A stretch of 64,000 nt of DNA from Bursaphelenchus xylophilus (GCA_904066235.2 CAJFCV020000005.1:11465501-11529500), one strand, 5' to 3'. Positions 19,798 through 31,340 are shown, counted from the first letter of the stretch. Notes: generated by a model not told the origin, from the letters alone. Numbers and translations are program-made.

Positions 19798-20252
19798 TAG
19801 TCGGTTCGTAAAGCCGCTGCGGTGATTTTTGGCGTTTGCACTGTGCAGAAAAAGTCAGGGTTCGAGCGACCCAAAAAAGTCTATCGCACGGTGCAAAGAG
19901 CAAAAAACTGCACAGTGCAAAGTGAAATTTTGTTCTTGCACAGTGCGCCGAAAGAGCTTTGGTTTTTGCACTGTGCGGAAAAAGTCGGGGTCCGAGCGAC
20001 CCAAAAAAGTCTATCGCACGGTGCAAAGAACAAAAAACTGCACAGTGAAAAGTGAATTTTGTTCTTGCACAGTGCATGTCGCCGAAATAGTTTTTGTCGT
20101 TTGCACTGTGCAGAAAATCAGGGTGCAAGGGTCAACGCAAAAAAGCATATCGCACGGTGCAAAGAGCAAAAAACTGCACAGTGCGAAGGGCGCTTTTGTT
20201 TTCGCACAGTGCATGTCGCCAAAATCACTCTAGCGACCTTGCGAACGGACTA
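19798..20252. mobile_element. CCGTTCG MITE with triplicated interior
   Basis: The ends match the 754-950 element (GTTCGTAAAGCCGCTG and complement). The interior is three tandem copies of a roughly 120-bp unit with GCACTGTGCAGAAAA and 'CTATCGCACGGTGCAAAGA'. The interior has thus expanded while the ends stayed single. Confidence 0.75.
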
Positions 20253-20470
20253 TTATTATTGAAAAATTTGTGAGCAATAATCAATGGCGTAAAACAAATT
20301 AAAGATCGAAAAAATCCCCTGCTTACTTAACCCGCTAAAGTATCCCTGCAATATTGCGCAATTGCGGCTATTCTCATCAAAACAAACATTTCTTTATGCT
20401 TTGTGACGAAATGCCACGAAAATAACTGAAAGGAATAAATAGTCATCAAAAATTCGGTTCTCAATTTACA
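20253..20470. other. unassigned DNA
   Basis: Nothing recognised. Confidence 0.3.
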
Positions 20471-20950
20471 GAAAAGAGAAGTGCTTGCAGTGCGACGCTT
20501 CGATTTTGATGAAATTTGGCTCAAATTCAGAATAATTTTTTTCGAAGACATATTCGAGATTTTTAGGCCGAAAGTTGGCAAAAAATGGTCCCTTTTTTGT
20601 AAATTCTGGGATGAAAAGTTTCATACCTCTTTTTTTCAAAGGGTAATCCTTCCACAAAAAATCACTTTTTTCCGCGCAAAACTGGCCACGATATGAACAA
20701 AAAACTGTTTTTCCCCGATGACCGCCGTCCGCATTTCGCGTACTCTCTCGGCCGCAAAGATCGTTGAATATCTCGGCTGGCCACGCCGAACGCGAGCTAC
20801 GATTTTCAGAATTTCTTAAGTAGCATATGCCCTACATGTATGCAAAATTGAAAGAAATTCGGAGCGTCGCAATTTGAGAAATCGATAAGTAGCCTGTGCC
20901 CAATAAAAAAAAGAAAGAAAATCTGAACGTCGCACTTGGAGACCTTCCCT
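20471..20950. mobile_element. GTCGCACTTGG-family element
   Basis: Left arm 'GCGACGCTTCGATTTTGATG' and right arm 'AATCTGAACGTCGCACTTGG' are inverted. The interior blocks run in family order. Non-coding. Confidence 0.7.
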
Positions 20951-20969
20951 TTCCAGATGCTATGACTGT

Positions 20970-21117
20970 TAGTCTGCCGGGAAACAAATGAACACAATGT
21001 CGACCAATCGCATCGCTGAAATGAAAAGCAATTTGATTTTGCCGCGACACAGCTCATTTTCTCCGCGGCGACGCGATGTTCAATGCGACAGAATTCTCAT
21101 TATTTTCTTGACAGACC
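20970..21117. mobile_element. TGTCGGG MITE, subfamily a (inverted)
   Basis: Diverged ends (TCTGCCGGGAAACAAATG and CATTATTTTCTTGACAGAC). An older copy. Confidence 0.75.
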
Positions 21118-21690
21118 TCTAGTTATTTCCAAATTTCCGGAGGAGCTTTTGCCCGGTAAATTTACATGACTATCTTTTTAAGCCACTTGGCCCGATAACT
21201 AGAGTAATTTCATCTCATATTTTATTCGTTATCATCCCACAACAAACAAAAAACCCTAAAAGTCATCACTTTCAGCCAGCCACAGACGCTTACCAGAGTA
21301 ATGGTGTCGTTGTGTTTGCGTTGGGAAAGATCCCCGTAAATTGTTACTCATTGATAACACGCCATTTTATGATATGATATAAACCGCGGGCAGCACTCTC
21401 TTAGGCGCGACGTTTATGCACCGGAACAATATTTTTTATTGGACGAGGGGAACGTAAAACGGCCGTGTAAATAATCGAAGCGAGAGCGAAGCGAGGCTGA
21501 AATGTAATGTAATGACTAATCAGCGCTTCATCGCCTGATTAGCATGTACACGGCGATAAGGCAGGCCGTTTTAATGGAGAAAAGGGCAGCGAATAACGCG
21601 GCGATCGAGGGAACGCGGGCCGCGGTTACTGACACACACACATAGACTTTTCGACTTTGGGAGTTTGAAGGGCTCAATTTTGGGCAATAT
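21118..21690. other. non-repetitive island with GATA-like motifs
   Basis: Unique sequence with TTGATAACACG (about 21,350), GATATGATATAAA (about 21,370), CGGCGATAAGGCAGG (about 21,550) and repeated 'TGTAATG'. No exon found. It is one of the longest repeat-free stretches in the 30-kb gap, so a regulatory role is plausible but unproven. Confidence 0.4.
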
Positions 21691-21843
21691 CAGTCTGTCG
21701 GGAAAATAATGAGCACTCTGTCGCATCTGAAGTTGCATCATCGCCGAGAAAATGAGATGCGTCGTGGCAAAATTAAATTGATTTTCAATTCAGCGACATG
21801 ACCGGCGCCACAAAATTTTTCTCATTATTTTCCCGACAGACTG
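21691..21843. mobile_element. TGTCGGG MITE, subfamily a
   Basis: Intact ends; 45 bp before a GATCCAGTGGC MITE. Confidence 0.85.
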
Positions 21844-21887
21844 AAAAAATTCTACCGATTTTATGGCGCAACTACAGTGGGGGATCC

Positions 21888-22122
21888 AGTGGCAAAAAAC
21901 GTACCATTCTGCATCCAGGAAGTATGAAAAAAATGTGGCAAAATACCTCCCTCTCCAAGTGCAAAAAACTAAGATTTCAAAAGCGCCCCCGCGTTTTTTG
22001 TGAGGAAAAAGGGTGCGCCCTTCAAAACGAAGTTCTTTTCACTTGGAGAGGGAAGCATTTTGCCACATTTTTGTTACTTCCCGGATGCAAAATGGTACGT
22101 TTTTTGCCACTGGATCAGGTCC
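21888..22122. mobile_element. GATCCAGTGGC MITE, copy 2
   Basis: Complete palindrome with the central AAAAGCGCCCCCGCG / GGGTGCGCCC turn. Confidence 0.8.
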
Positions 22123-22245
22123 CGCACCCTGCACTGTGCTAATCATTCCATAAAGCGCATAGACTTTTTGTGGCGGGTCTGGATCGTCCAAAAAACTGTA
22201 TTTTACCCTCATGCTCTTGACATTTCGCACTGTGCGATTTATTAT

Positions 22246-22390
22246 CAGTCTGTCGGGAAAATAATGTGGATTTGTGGCGCCTTGAAATCACCCATCAGCA
22301 CTTTGCGATGGCAAGAGATTTGGTGCGAAAATGGGTTCAAGGCGAGACATTTTGCTCCGGCAAATCCACATTATTTTCCCGACAGACTGG
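22246..22390. mobile_element. TGTCGGG MITE, subfamily c
   Basis: Intact ends. The interior holds 'GCACTTTGCGATGGCAAG', a diverged form of the subfamily b/c core. Confidence 0.85.
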
Positions 22391-22529
22391 TAAGCAGTCG
22401 TTGCTTTCTTTTCCTATACCTATAAGCTGCATTTTTGAGCCGGATACGCGGTGAAGAATGGTCGCAATTACCGGACAAAATGCAAACTGCCGAATCGTAG
22501 AAAATTCCCAGGACTTTTTGCCGCAAATA

Positions 22530-22991
22530 TCAATCTGTCGGAAAAAGAATGAACGCAATATCGCTGCTCCAATCGCGTCGCTGAAGATACTGTACGCCTC
22601 CTTTTCACATCCACCAACTTTTGCCACCCACTCCCCACTAGATTACTCGCGATCCGCCTCACATGCAAAGGATAAACCTACCCAAAAAGAAGCTCATAAA
22701 TTCGTCGTCCCGACTCCGGTAAGACAATAACCATGCATTCCTAAGAAGCGATGAGTTTTCTCTACGCCCCATACTTGGCATGCATTTCGGATGATATTGT
22801 CGCGGTGGAAACACAAATGTGGCATGCGAATTGACAGTTATTGGCTTTTGAGGGCCGAGTTGAGTAGAGTTACGGTAGGGAGCGTAGGCACAGGAAAGAT
22901 GATGGTAAAAAGAAGAAAGAGAGTTAAAAAAGTTGGAACTTGAAGTGCAACGGTTGGATTTGAGTCTCTGCAAAACGGGGCGTTTTCTATT
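22530..22991. other. partial MITE and non-repetitive island
   Basis: A left half of a subfamily a copy (22,530-22,587) breaks off into unique DNA, which includes the 75-bp duplicated block. No exon found. Confidence 0.4.
22838..22912 (+). repeat. 75-bp duplicated block, copy 2
   Basis: Partner of 17,050-17,124 at the same length with about seven substitutions. Confidence 0.7.
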
Positions 22992-23137
22992 GGTCTGTCG
23001 GGAAAATAATGAGTGCATCGAAGATCACATCTCCGCCGAGAAAGTGAATTATGGTCGCAACAAAATGAGATTGTTTCTCACTTCAGCGACGCGATCGGCG
23101 CAGCGAAATTATGCTCATTATTTTTCCGACAGACTGA
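22992..23137. mobile_element. TGTCGGG MITE, subfamily a
   Basis: Intact ends and both interior blocks. Confidence 0.85.
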
Positions 23138-23389
23138 AAAATTCTCAGCTAGTCTTTCCCTAAAGCGCATTTTGCCTTCCTTCAGCTGTTTGTCATTCAG
23201 GCACCGTGCATTTGCTCTTTTTCGCACAGTACAAAAAGTAAAAAGCGGTTTGCACTATGCGAACAGCGGCAGCAACGTTTTCGAAAAAAACTTCCGTCGC
23301 CGCGATGTGCCAATAAAAAAAGATATTTGTGTTACGCTGTGTTTCCGGGCAGCCTTCCGAGCTTCATCAAAATTCGTCACAATAAAAAT

Positions 23390-23541
23390 CAGTCTGTTGG
23401 GAAAATAATGTGGCCTAGTCGCGCTTAGGAAGCGCTCTTCATTGCTTTGCGACGGCTTGCCGCTGGGGGATTTGGTGAAAGCTGCTACGGGCCGAAACAT
23501 TTTACTGCGGCAAATCCGCATTATTTTCCCGACAGACTGAT
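23390..23541. mobile_element. TGTCGGG MITE, subfamily c
   Basis: Left end TCTGTTGGGAAAATAATGTG; right end intact. Confidence 0.8.
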
Positions 23542-24044
23542 AAACAGTCATCGCCTTCCTTTCCGGCACTCATAAGCTGCAAATACACCAAGGCTGAGAA
23601 ACTGGGAAAATAGGCTCGTTGAATATGGCAACCAGCGAGTGTTTTGGTCCATTGTTCCGTGGAGAGGGCGGTAGTTTTGGTTACGGCGCCGTAAAACGCC
23701 CTCCCACCCCTATTGACCATGATGTATTGACCTTCGCCGCTCACCGGGGGCAACGCGCGCACACTCCCGACGTTTCGTAGTAACATCCGCTAAATTTATG
23801 TAAATTTTTCTCAACTCGGCTGTAAAACAAGGGGCGTTTGTGAGGGGCCTCGAAAATGGAGCGGGGCGTTTTGACAGTCTTTGGGGATGACATGGAGCGA
23901 AGAGGGGGATTACTATGGTAATTGTCCGGCAAAAGACAGCGGATAAATAAATAATGGCAATGTAAGGACATCCCCCCAAGGCTTGTGGACCATCGTCTGG
24001 TATACGGTAATGGGGCGGCAAAGGGCGTTTGTTTTTTCGGCATG
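23542..24044. other. non-repetitive island
   Basis: Unique DNA with 'AATAAATAATGGCAATGTAA' near 23,946. No exon supported: the 135-codon minus-strand frame here has no domain. Confidence 0.35.
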
Positions 24045-25030
24045 AGGTTGGCATTTTCACAAAGTGCATGGACATTTGTCGCGTCTCGAAATATCGCCGC
24101 GACATAAAGACTTTCAAATTACGCCATTGCGTTGGAATTTTATCGCATTAAGAAATTTATCTGCATTTTCATAAAGTGCACGGACATTTGTCGCACTCCG
24201 CACCGTGCACAAAAAAACAGCATTTTGCACAGTGCATTTCAAAATTTTTTTGCTTTTCGCACCGTGCATCTAAATGTCGCAAGCAATTTCCATCTTACGT
24301 CGCTGCGACAGCGCCGGAAATTTGCACAGTGCAAATTCCCGGCTCCTTTTCATAAGGTTTGCACTGTGCAAATGAAAAGAGGAAAATGCACTGTGCGTTG
24401 GCGACAAGCGTGGGAAGATGAGGGAAATGTTCAAAGTGCACTGTGCGAAAGCCGAAAAATGTTTTTCATTTTCACAAAATGCCTGGACATTTTTTCGCTT
24501 TCGCACAGTGCATCTTGGACTTTTGTCGCCAACGCACTGTGCAATTTTCCCCTTGCGCACCGTGCAAACCTCAAAAAAGCCGATTGCACTGTGCAGATTT
24601 TTGAGCGAGTTGAGAAAAGCTTACATCGCAGCGACATTTCAAATGCACAGTGCAAAACCAAAAAAAAGGTGAGTGCACGGTGCAAGAAATCGCACATTTT
24701 TGTGCACAGTGTGGACCGCAACAAATGTCCAGGCACTTTGTGAAAATGCTAACAGTCGTTTCAGAAAGTGCGTAGACTTTTTAACTTTTTTTCGTGGGCC
24801 GCACCGTGCACAAACCTTTTTGCGGCGTGCATTTGGCCGTTTGCACCGTGCACTTGCAATATCGCAGCGACGCAAGCTTTTCTCAACGGAGTCGGCGCGA
24901 ATTTTGGGCGTGCGAAAAGAAGTTGCACAGTGAAAAATGTTTCGAAAATAAGGGTCGCGAAGATGCACTATGTGGTGCAAAAAAATGCCGAAAAAGTTAT
25001 ACGCACTTTATGGAACGGCTAGTAAGCGGA
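24045..25030. repeat. dense GCACWGTGC cluster
   Basis: More than twenty GCACTGTGC / GCACAGTGC / GCACGGTGC 9-mers lie in under 1 kb, within overlapping inverted elements. One is a well-defined element, 24,467-24,752, with ends CATTTTCACAAAATGCCTGG and complement. Outer fragments carry 'CATAAAGTGCACGGACATTT'. Open frames on both strands come from these repeats. Confidence 0.75.
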
Positions 25031-25039
25031 AGATTATTG

Positions 25040-25600
25040 AAAAGTAATCATGAGCGATTTCATGGTGCAATTCCACATTATTTTCCCGACAAAGAGTTAT
25101 CGCCAATTTAGGCAAATCATCGGCGATCTCATGGGGCAAATCCACATTATTTTCCCGACAAACGGCCATCGCTAATTTAGGAGAATCATGGGCGATTTCA
25201 TGGTGCAATTCCACATTATTTTCCCGACAAACAGCTATTGCCAATTTGTTCAAACCATGGGCAATCTCATGGGGCAAATCCACATTATTTTCCCGACAAA
25301 CAGCCATTGCTAATTTATTCAAACCATGGGCGATTTCATGGGGCAAATCCACATTATTTTCCCGACAAACAGTTATTGCCAATTTAGGCAAATCATCGGC
25401 GATTTCATGGGGGAAAATCCACATTATTTTCCCGACAAACAGCCATCGCCAATTTAGGCAAATCACGGGCAGTTTCATGGTGCAATTCCACATTATTTTC
25501 CCGACAAGCAGCCATCGCCAATTTAGGCAAATCATCGGCGATTTCATGGGGAAAATCCATATTATTTTTCCGACAAACAGCCATCGCCAATTTGGGTTTA
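25040..25600. repeat. 69-bp tandem array made of MITE ends
   Basis: Eight units at 69-bp spacing (about 25,074, 25,143, 25,212, 25,281, 25,350, 25,420, 25,489, 25,558). Each unit contains CACATTATTTTCCCGACAAA, the right end of a subfamily c TGTCGGG MITE, plus 'TCGCCAATTTAGGCAAATCA'. The period is 23 codons, so the minus strand stays open for about 200 codons. No other sign of a protein. Confidence 0.85.
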
Positions 25601-25919
25601 TCTCCAATTTTATCTCTAATAAAAGCATATCCCGTCTTTCATTACGTAAGATATTACGTAAGCCCAGTTACTCTGTAACCCTACACCCCATGAACTTTTG
25701 CGTCTACTCTTTCTCTCTCTCTCCCCATTTCCCTCCGTGTGGAATCGTAATGTTGCAATGAATAAACATGACAGTTACTGTGCGGTTGAATCATAGGCGA
25801 AATTTGAGAACCGAATAAAGCCCGCAAATGGGGGAAATGAAATTTATAAATTTTGCTTGCAGCAGTTGTAGAAATAGATGTAAAAAAAGCGAAGGAAATG
25901 AAAAAAAATGTAAAAAATT
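25601..25919. other. unassigned DNA
   Basis: AT-rich, with the inverted 'ATTACGTAAGATATTACGTAA' near 25,641. No gene. Confidence 0.35.
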
Positions 25920-26515
25920 ATTTCGAAAATTTACGTATGCGATTTTTTTTAAATTTTGCACATGCATCAGGCATAGGCTATATATCAATTTCTCAAAATT
26001 TTAGCTCGTGCTTTCCAGGCAAAGCCGAAATATTGACCTATCTTTGTGACCGAGAGAGCACGCAAAGTGCGGAGAGCGGTCAGAGAGAAAAACTTTTTGG
26101 CCGTATCTTCGCCAGTTTCGTGCTGAAAAAAATGATTTTTTGTGGAGACATTACTCTCTACGGTAGAAATAGGTATAAAACTTTTAGTGCCAAAATTCGG
26201 TAAAAAGTCTCAAATTTTCGCCGACTTTTCGGCCGGAAAATCTTGGTGTTTTCTGCAATGCGCGAGCTAGGATTCTTGCATATATTTTGGAACAAAATAT
26301 TCTAAATTTTTGGTAAGTTTTATCAAAATCTGAGTTTTTTATACTATTATACAAGCTTATCCAAAAAATACCATATTTTCCCAACTTTTTACACAAAAAT
26401 CTCGGTCGTTTCTGCAAAACGCGATCTGGAAATCTCGCATATTTCTTATAGAAAAATATTCGAAATTTTTACCAACTTTCATTAAAATCTGAGCGTCGTA
26501 CATGGCGTATTTCCC
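25920..26515. mobile_element. GTCGCACTTGG-family element, degraded
   Basis: The family order ('AGCTCGTGCTTTCCAGGCA', 'TACGGTAGAAATAGGTATAA', 'CTGCAATGCGCGAGCTAGG') is kept, followed by a second partial unit with 'ATTAAAATCTGAGCGTCGTA'. The right part may come from a second copy. Confidence 0.6.
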
Positions 26516-27340
26516 CGGTAAAAAACACACAGAAAGTTCGAAAATCCCGTGACATTCAGATTTGTCGCGACAAATTGCAAAATTTCCCCCCGTATCTCCG
26601 TGCAAATTTAAATTCAAATTACGACTTTCTGCGCCGGAAAAACGAGAAGAGTAAAGTCATAAAAGACAAATGTCATTCGATCCATTACCGAGGGGGTAGA
26701 ATGGCCGTCATGTGTTTGCTCGGAATCTCCGCCCGCCGCCACGGATTTCAATTATCAATTTTTTGGAGTAAGAGGCTACCGTGAAATGTGTCCTGAGGGC
26801 AAATATTGGCAAGTTGAGGGGAAAGTGTGGAATAAAAAATTGTAAAAATTTAGGAAAAAATACTGGAAAGTTGCGAAAATGAAATTTTTGTTTGTGGAAT
26901 AAAAAAAAAAGAAAAATGAAAAAAAATAAAAACCTATTGAGATTTTTGGCCCAAAAAACTGCTAAAAAAGGGAAAGGAAAAGTCATGCTTCGCCCGAAAA
27001 AGCCTATTTCATGGTGCAAAAAGCATGAAATCGCACAGTAAAAAGTGAACCTTTGATTTTGCAAAAATTTTTTGCTTTTCGAAACCAAAACGAGGCATCT
27101 AATTTTTACATATTCTGAATCTGAAAATACGATTTTTTTGATAGATTTCTCGACCTGTAACTCCATTTCCCATAGAAGTACTTTCCTTGTAAAGCAAAAG
27201 ATAAAGGAAAGCCGAAAATCAGAGAGCGATCACTTCCTTTGTTAATTTGATCAACTTTTTCAAAAAAAAAACGTTACTAAAAAATGATGAAAAAATAGCA
27301 AAGTGTTCAAGGAAACACCTATTATTTACTAATATGTTAT
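26516..27340. other. unassigned AT-rich DNA
   Basis: No gene recognised. A solo 'AGAAGTACTTTCCTTGT' end (27,174-27,190) matches the terminus of the tRNA-core foldback. Confidence 0.4.
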
Positions 27341-27928
27341 TACTAGTCCGTTCGTAAGATCGCTAGGGTTTTTTTTGCGGCATGCACTGTGCGAAAACAA
27401 AAATTCGGTTTGCACTGTGCGATTTGCTGTTTTTTGCACCGTGCAATGCTGGCATTTTCACAAAGTGCCTGGACATTTTTGGCTTTCGCACTGTGCATCT
27501 TGAACCTTTGTCGCCAACGCACTGTGCATTTTTGCCTTTGCGCACCGTGCAAACCTCAAAAAATTCGATTGCACTGTGCACATTTTGAGCAAAACCGCAG
27601 TTGAGAAAAGCTTTTGTCGCAGCGAAATTTCAAATGCACAGTGCGAAACAAAAAAAAGAAATGAGTGCACGGTGCAAAAAATCGGGGATTTTTGTGCACG
27701 GTGCGGACCGCGACAAATGTCCAGGCACTTGTGTGAGTGCACGGTGCAAACGCCAAAAAACTATTTCGGCGACATTGCACTGTGCGAAAACAAAAGTTCG
27801 CTTTGCACTGTGCAATTTTTTTGCTTTTCGCACCGTGCAATAGGCTTTTTTGGGCTGTCGCTCGCACCTCGTTTTTTTGCACAGTGCATGTCGCCAAAAT
27901 CACTCCAAATGGCCTTGCGAACCGACTA
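27341..27928. mobile_element. CCGTTCG MITE with an AAAGTGC MITE inside
   Basis: Outer ends TACTAGTCCGTTCG and complement enclose an element at 27,451-27,736 whose ends are GGCATTTTCACAAAGTGCCT and complement. Both families are filled with GCACTGTGC 9-mers. It is immediately followed by a subfamily b TGTCGGG MITE. Confidence 0.75.
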
Positions 27929-27929
27929 T

Positions 27930-28084
27930 CGGTCTGTCGGGAAAAAAACGGCGGATCGTCGCGCCTCGGAGTCGCTCATCATCGCTTTGCGACTGCAAGC
28001 CGCGGCTTGGGATTTGGTGCGCGATAGCGGCGAGGCGAGACCTTTTGGTGCGACGATCCGCCGTTATTTTTCCGACAGACTGAT
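27930..28084. mobile_element. TGTCGGG MITE, subfamily b, young copy
   Basis: Differs from the copy at 35,120-35,274 at about four of 155 positions. Shares the unusual left-end run GGGAAAAAAACGGCGG. Confidence 0.9.
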
Positions 28085-28486
28085 ATAATGTACGAGCATA
28101 ATCCACCGTAATTCCTGAACCCTTGAACTCCGGACTTGTCGGACCGAACGCTCGTTTCCTCAAACTGCTTGAGGAGGGCCGAGTATTCGCAGCGCAGTAA
28201 ACCCGCCCGCCCCATACTCGTAGGCAATTGTCCGAAGGGAGGGTATTACGTTACATTGCCGTAGGTTAAAGAGCCTACGACCGAAATATAAGATTATGCA
28301 GGGTAATGTAAATATTGCGGGGCCGGCAGGTTAGTGGCCGGAGTAGCGGAAAAACAATCCCGCCGGCTTCGAGTAGCTGCGCATAATCGATAAGAAATTA
28401 TGGGAAAGGAAGAGTTAACTGTTGAATTTTTTGAAATTTTTTTGATTATGTTATGATGAAATGTATGTCTAATTTACAGGGAAAAT
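28085..28486. other. non-repetitive island
   Basis: Unique DNA with 'GGTAATGTAAATATT' and ATCGATAAGAAATT (near 28,386). No exon found. Confidence 0.35.
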
Positions 28487-28815
28487 TTTCGAAGGTCCGA
28501 CGTTCAGATTTTCTTTCAATTTTGCACATGAATTGGGCATAGGTCACATATCAATTCCCGAAAATTTTAGCTCATGCTTTGCAGGGATAGCCGAGATATT
28601 CAACGATCTTTAAGGCCGAGAAAGTACGCGAAATGCGGAGAGTGGACAGAGAAAAAAGTTTTTTTTGTCATATCTCTATCAATTTTGCACGGAAGAAATT
28701 TATTTTTTGTGGAGATATTGCCCTCTACTGTAGAAATAGGCATGAAACTTTTGACGCCAAAATTTGCAAGCAAATACATTTTTGGCCCAAAAATCTCGGT
28801 GGTTTTTGCAAACCA
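28487..28815. mobile_element. GTCGCACTTGG-family fragment
   Basis: Left arm AGGTCCGACGTTCAGATTTT plus internal blocks up to 'TTTTTGCAAACCACAGGCTG'. The right arm is missing. Confidence 0.6.
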
Positions 28816-29379
28816 CAGGCTGGCAATGTCGCCGTGGCAAACGTGAAAAATCAGCAAAATGAGAATAAAAGGCCAAAGAAAAATGCAGAGCGCGGGGATG
28901 TCCAAAGTTTAGAGCGGAAGTAGGATGATTAACTAACCCTAATTTTGCAGAAATTGCAGAGATTTTTAGGCTGAAGCTTGCCAAATTTTCATTTTTCACG
29001 GCAAATTTTTTTATTTCTTTTAAAATTTTTCCACAAGAAATCAAAATTTTCAGCAAAAAAACTTGGAAAAAGTATGGCAAAAATTTTTACAGACCTGTCT
29101 CTCTTTATTTTCCATTGTCTCTAGATATAAAATTCAAAATATTTATTTTTTTCGATTTTTTTTCTGTCATGGCGTCATGCTACAGTATCCCGGCCATTGC
29201 TTATTTTACCATTCTTGATCCTCAGACACCGGGAAATTGCTAAAAATCCCAAATTTCCCACAAAAGACAAAAAACTTTTCAAATTTTTCCGAAACGTTGC
29301 CTCTCCGTGGAGGGGCGAAAATTCCAAGACAGCTGCCTAAAAATAGGCAACGTTTTCAGGGTCATAGCGTCGAAGGACG
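28816..29379. other. unassigned AT-rich DNA
   Basis: No gene or clear repeat recognised. Confidence 0.35.
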
Positions 29380-29650
29380 GGGGAACACGAATCCCTAATG
29401 TTTATTTCCATTTACTCCCGCAGTAAAGCAATAGGGCCGGGCCGGAGTAAATGGATCCTTAAATGGGGGGAAATGCATAAACAGCTGCATTCCGTATCCT
29501 TTCCTCCTTATGAGAGAGGCGCGGGAGTTGATGGGGTTCGTGAGTTCGAAGGATTCTTCCTGAGCCAAGGTGGCTCCGGAAGTCCAGAGCTGTCTTTACA
29601 CCGTATGGTTGGCATTGCAGAGGGTCTTTGTGCGATAAAAAGTTTCGAAA
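29380..29650. other. non-repetitive island
   Basis: Unique DNA with GGGCCGGGCCGGAGTAAATG. The plus-strand 104-codon frame shows no domain. Confidence 0.3.
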
Positions 29651-29651
29651 A

Positions 29652-30262
29652 AAAACGCACCGTGCAGTTTCTGGTGCAACTAGAAAACGCACTGTGCGGT
29701 TTCCGCTGCTAATAAAAACCGCACTGTGCAGTTTCTAAAGCAGATGAAAAACGCACTGTGCAGTTCTTGGAACGAATGAAAAACGAGCCGCGCAGTTTTT
29801 GGAGCGAATGAAAAACGCACTGTGCAGTTTCTGGAGCGCTTAAAAACCGCAGTTTCTGATGCAACTAGAAAACGCACTGTGCAGTCTCCGCTGCAAATGA
29901 AAGAGCACTGTGCGGTTTTTGGAGCAAATGAAAAACGCACTGTGCAGTTTTTGGAGCGAGTGAAAAACGCACTGTGCGGTTTCTGCTGCTAATGAAAAGC
30001 GCACTGTGCAGTTCCTTAAGTGAGTGAAAAACGCACTGTGCGGTTTCTGCTGCTAATGAAAAGCGCACTGTGCAATTCCTGAAGCGAGTGAAAAACGTAC
30101 TGTGCAGTTTCTGTAACGAATGAAAAACGCACTGTGCAGTTCCTGAAGCGAGTGAAAAACACACTGTGCAGTTTCTGTAACGAATGAAAAACGCACTGTG
30201 CAGTTTCTGATGGGAACTTAAAACGCACCGTGCAGCTTCAGGCGCCAATGAAAATCGCACTA
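29652..30262. repeat. 32-bp tandem array of GCACTGTGC units
   Basis: About 18 units at 32-bp spacing (for example 29,721, 29,753, 29,785, 29,817), each AACGCACTGTGCAGTTTCTG plus a variable 'GAGCGAATGA' part. Some units form pairs, giving a higher-order pattern near 30,040-30,200. Because 32 is not a multiple of three, the open minus-strand frames cycle through three versions of the repeat and still avoid stops. Confidence 0.85.
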
Positions 30263-30468
30263 TGCGTTTTCTGGCGCTTTCTGATGGGGTGAGAAGCGTG
30301 ATTTGACGCAGTAAAATGTCGAAAAGCGATGCTGAGCGATTCGCGGTCGCTATGAATCCACATTACTTTCCCGACTGAAGGATGAGCTCTTGGGCCGGGA
30401 ACGCGGGTTGAACTTTTTTTTCTCCCGAACTTGAAATAAAGACTTGAATGGACTTTCTACAGCAATAT
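30263..30468. other. subfamily c MITE right-end fragment and spacer
   Basis: A right-end remnant 'TGAATCCACATTACTTTCCC' lies at about 30,353-30,372. The rest is unassigned. Confidence 0.5.
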
Positions 30469-30623
30469 CTGTTGTCGGAAAAATAATGAGCATTCTGTCG
30501 CACCGAAAATCGCCGATTTGCCGAAAAAAATGACTTGGGTCGCGACAAAATGAAATTGCTTTTCACTTCAGCAACGCGATTGGGGCAGCGACATTGCGCC
30601 CATTATTTTCCCGACAGACTGAT
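30469..30623. mobile_element. TGTCGGG MITE, subfamily a
   Basis: The left end is eroded (CTGTTGTCGGAAAAATAATG); the right end is intact. Confidence 0.8.
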
Positions 30624-31185
30624 AGTATCGAAGAACCGGCCATTGAGAAGTACTAGGTCAAAATGTCAGCATCCCGTCAGCAGCCGACATGATATTCCTT
30701 GAACATCCTTCCTACCTATAGTGCAAGAGCAGCATTTTCTCTTCCAAAATCAAGTTCCACAACTGCCCCAAGACCTTGCTATCACCCCCATAGGAATTTC
30801 GAATAATTATAACCGCCTATTCCAGTGCAATTCTACATACGTACCGCGGGGAGGAGAGGCCAAATGTGTATTTATTTTATTTGGTGCCGCACAATGTTTC
30901 CAAAGCGCGCCCGAATTTATATTATGTTTCTGGCAGTTATACGAGCCGCGACCTTAATGGACATTGTAAAAGTTTCCGACTCAGTAGGACAAGATGGGAA
31001 AATGGAAATGAGCCGGAGAGGAGAAGGCATATTCAAAAAAAGGGCTAATAAAATTAAACAGAGGGGTTTTTTTAGCCAGAAATTTTTCGGTGTGCAAACA
31101 TAGCGAAAACTCTGTACAACGAATTGTGATTGACCAAAAAAAATGTTTGTAATAGAGAGGTTTTGTTGTACGAAGGTTCAAATAT
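30624..31185. other. non-repetitive island
   Basis: Unique DNA with TAATTATAACCG, TATTTATTTTATTTGG and TTTATATTATG (30,806-30,925). No exon supported. Confidence 0.35.
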
Positions 31186-31340
31186 TAGTCTGTCGGGAAA
31201 ATAACGAGCACAATGTCGCCGAGACGGTCGTGTTGCTGAACTGAAAAGCAATTTGATTTTGTTGCGACAAAATTCATTTTCTCGACGGCGATGCGATTTT
31301 TGTTGCGTCAGAGTGCTCATTATTTTCCCGACAGACTGAT
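31186..31340. mobile_element. TGTCGGG MITE, subfamily a (inverted)
   Basis: Ends intact. Solo right ends of the same family follow at 31,433-31,471 and 31,556-31,581. Confidence 0.85.

Noticed and set aside
22659..23018. 119-codon minus-strand frame
   Set aside because: It overlaps the 75-bp block and a MITE end; composition is not coding-like and no domain is present.
25008..25628. A 206-codon minus-strand frame of 23-residue repeats
   Set aside because: It is the 69-bp array read in a frame; the period happens to be a multiple of three, and no start context, domain or splice signal supports it.
29680..30260. Repeat protein frames rich in 'CTVRFSLA'
   Set aside because: They follow the 32-bp DNA repeat and cycle through three frames of one unit.
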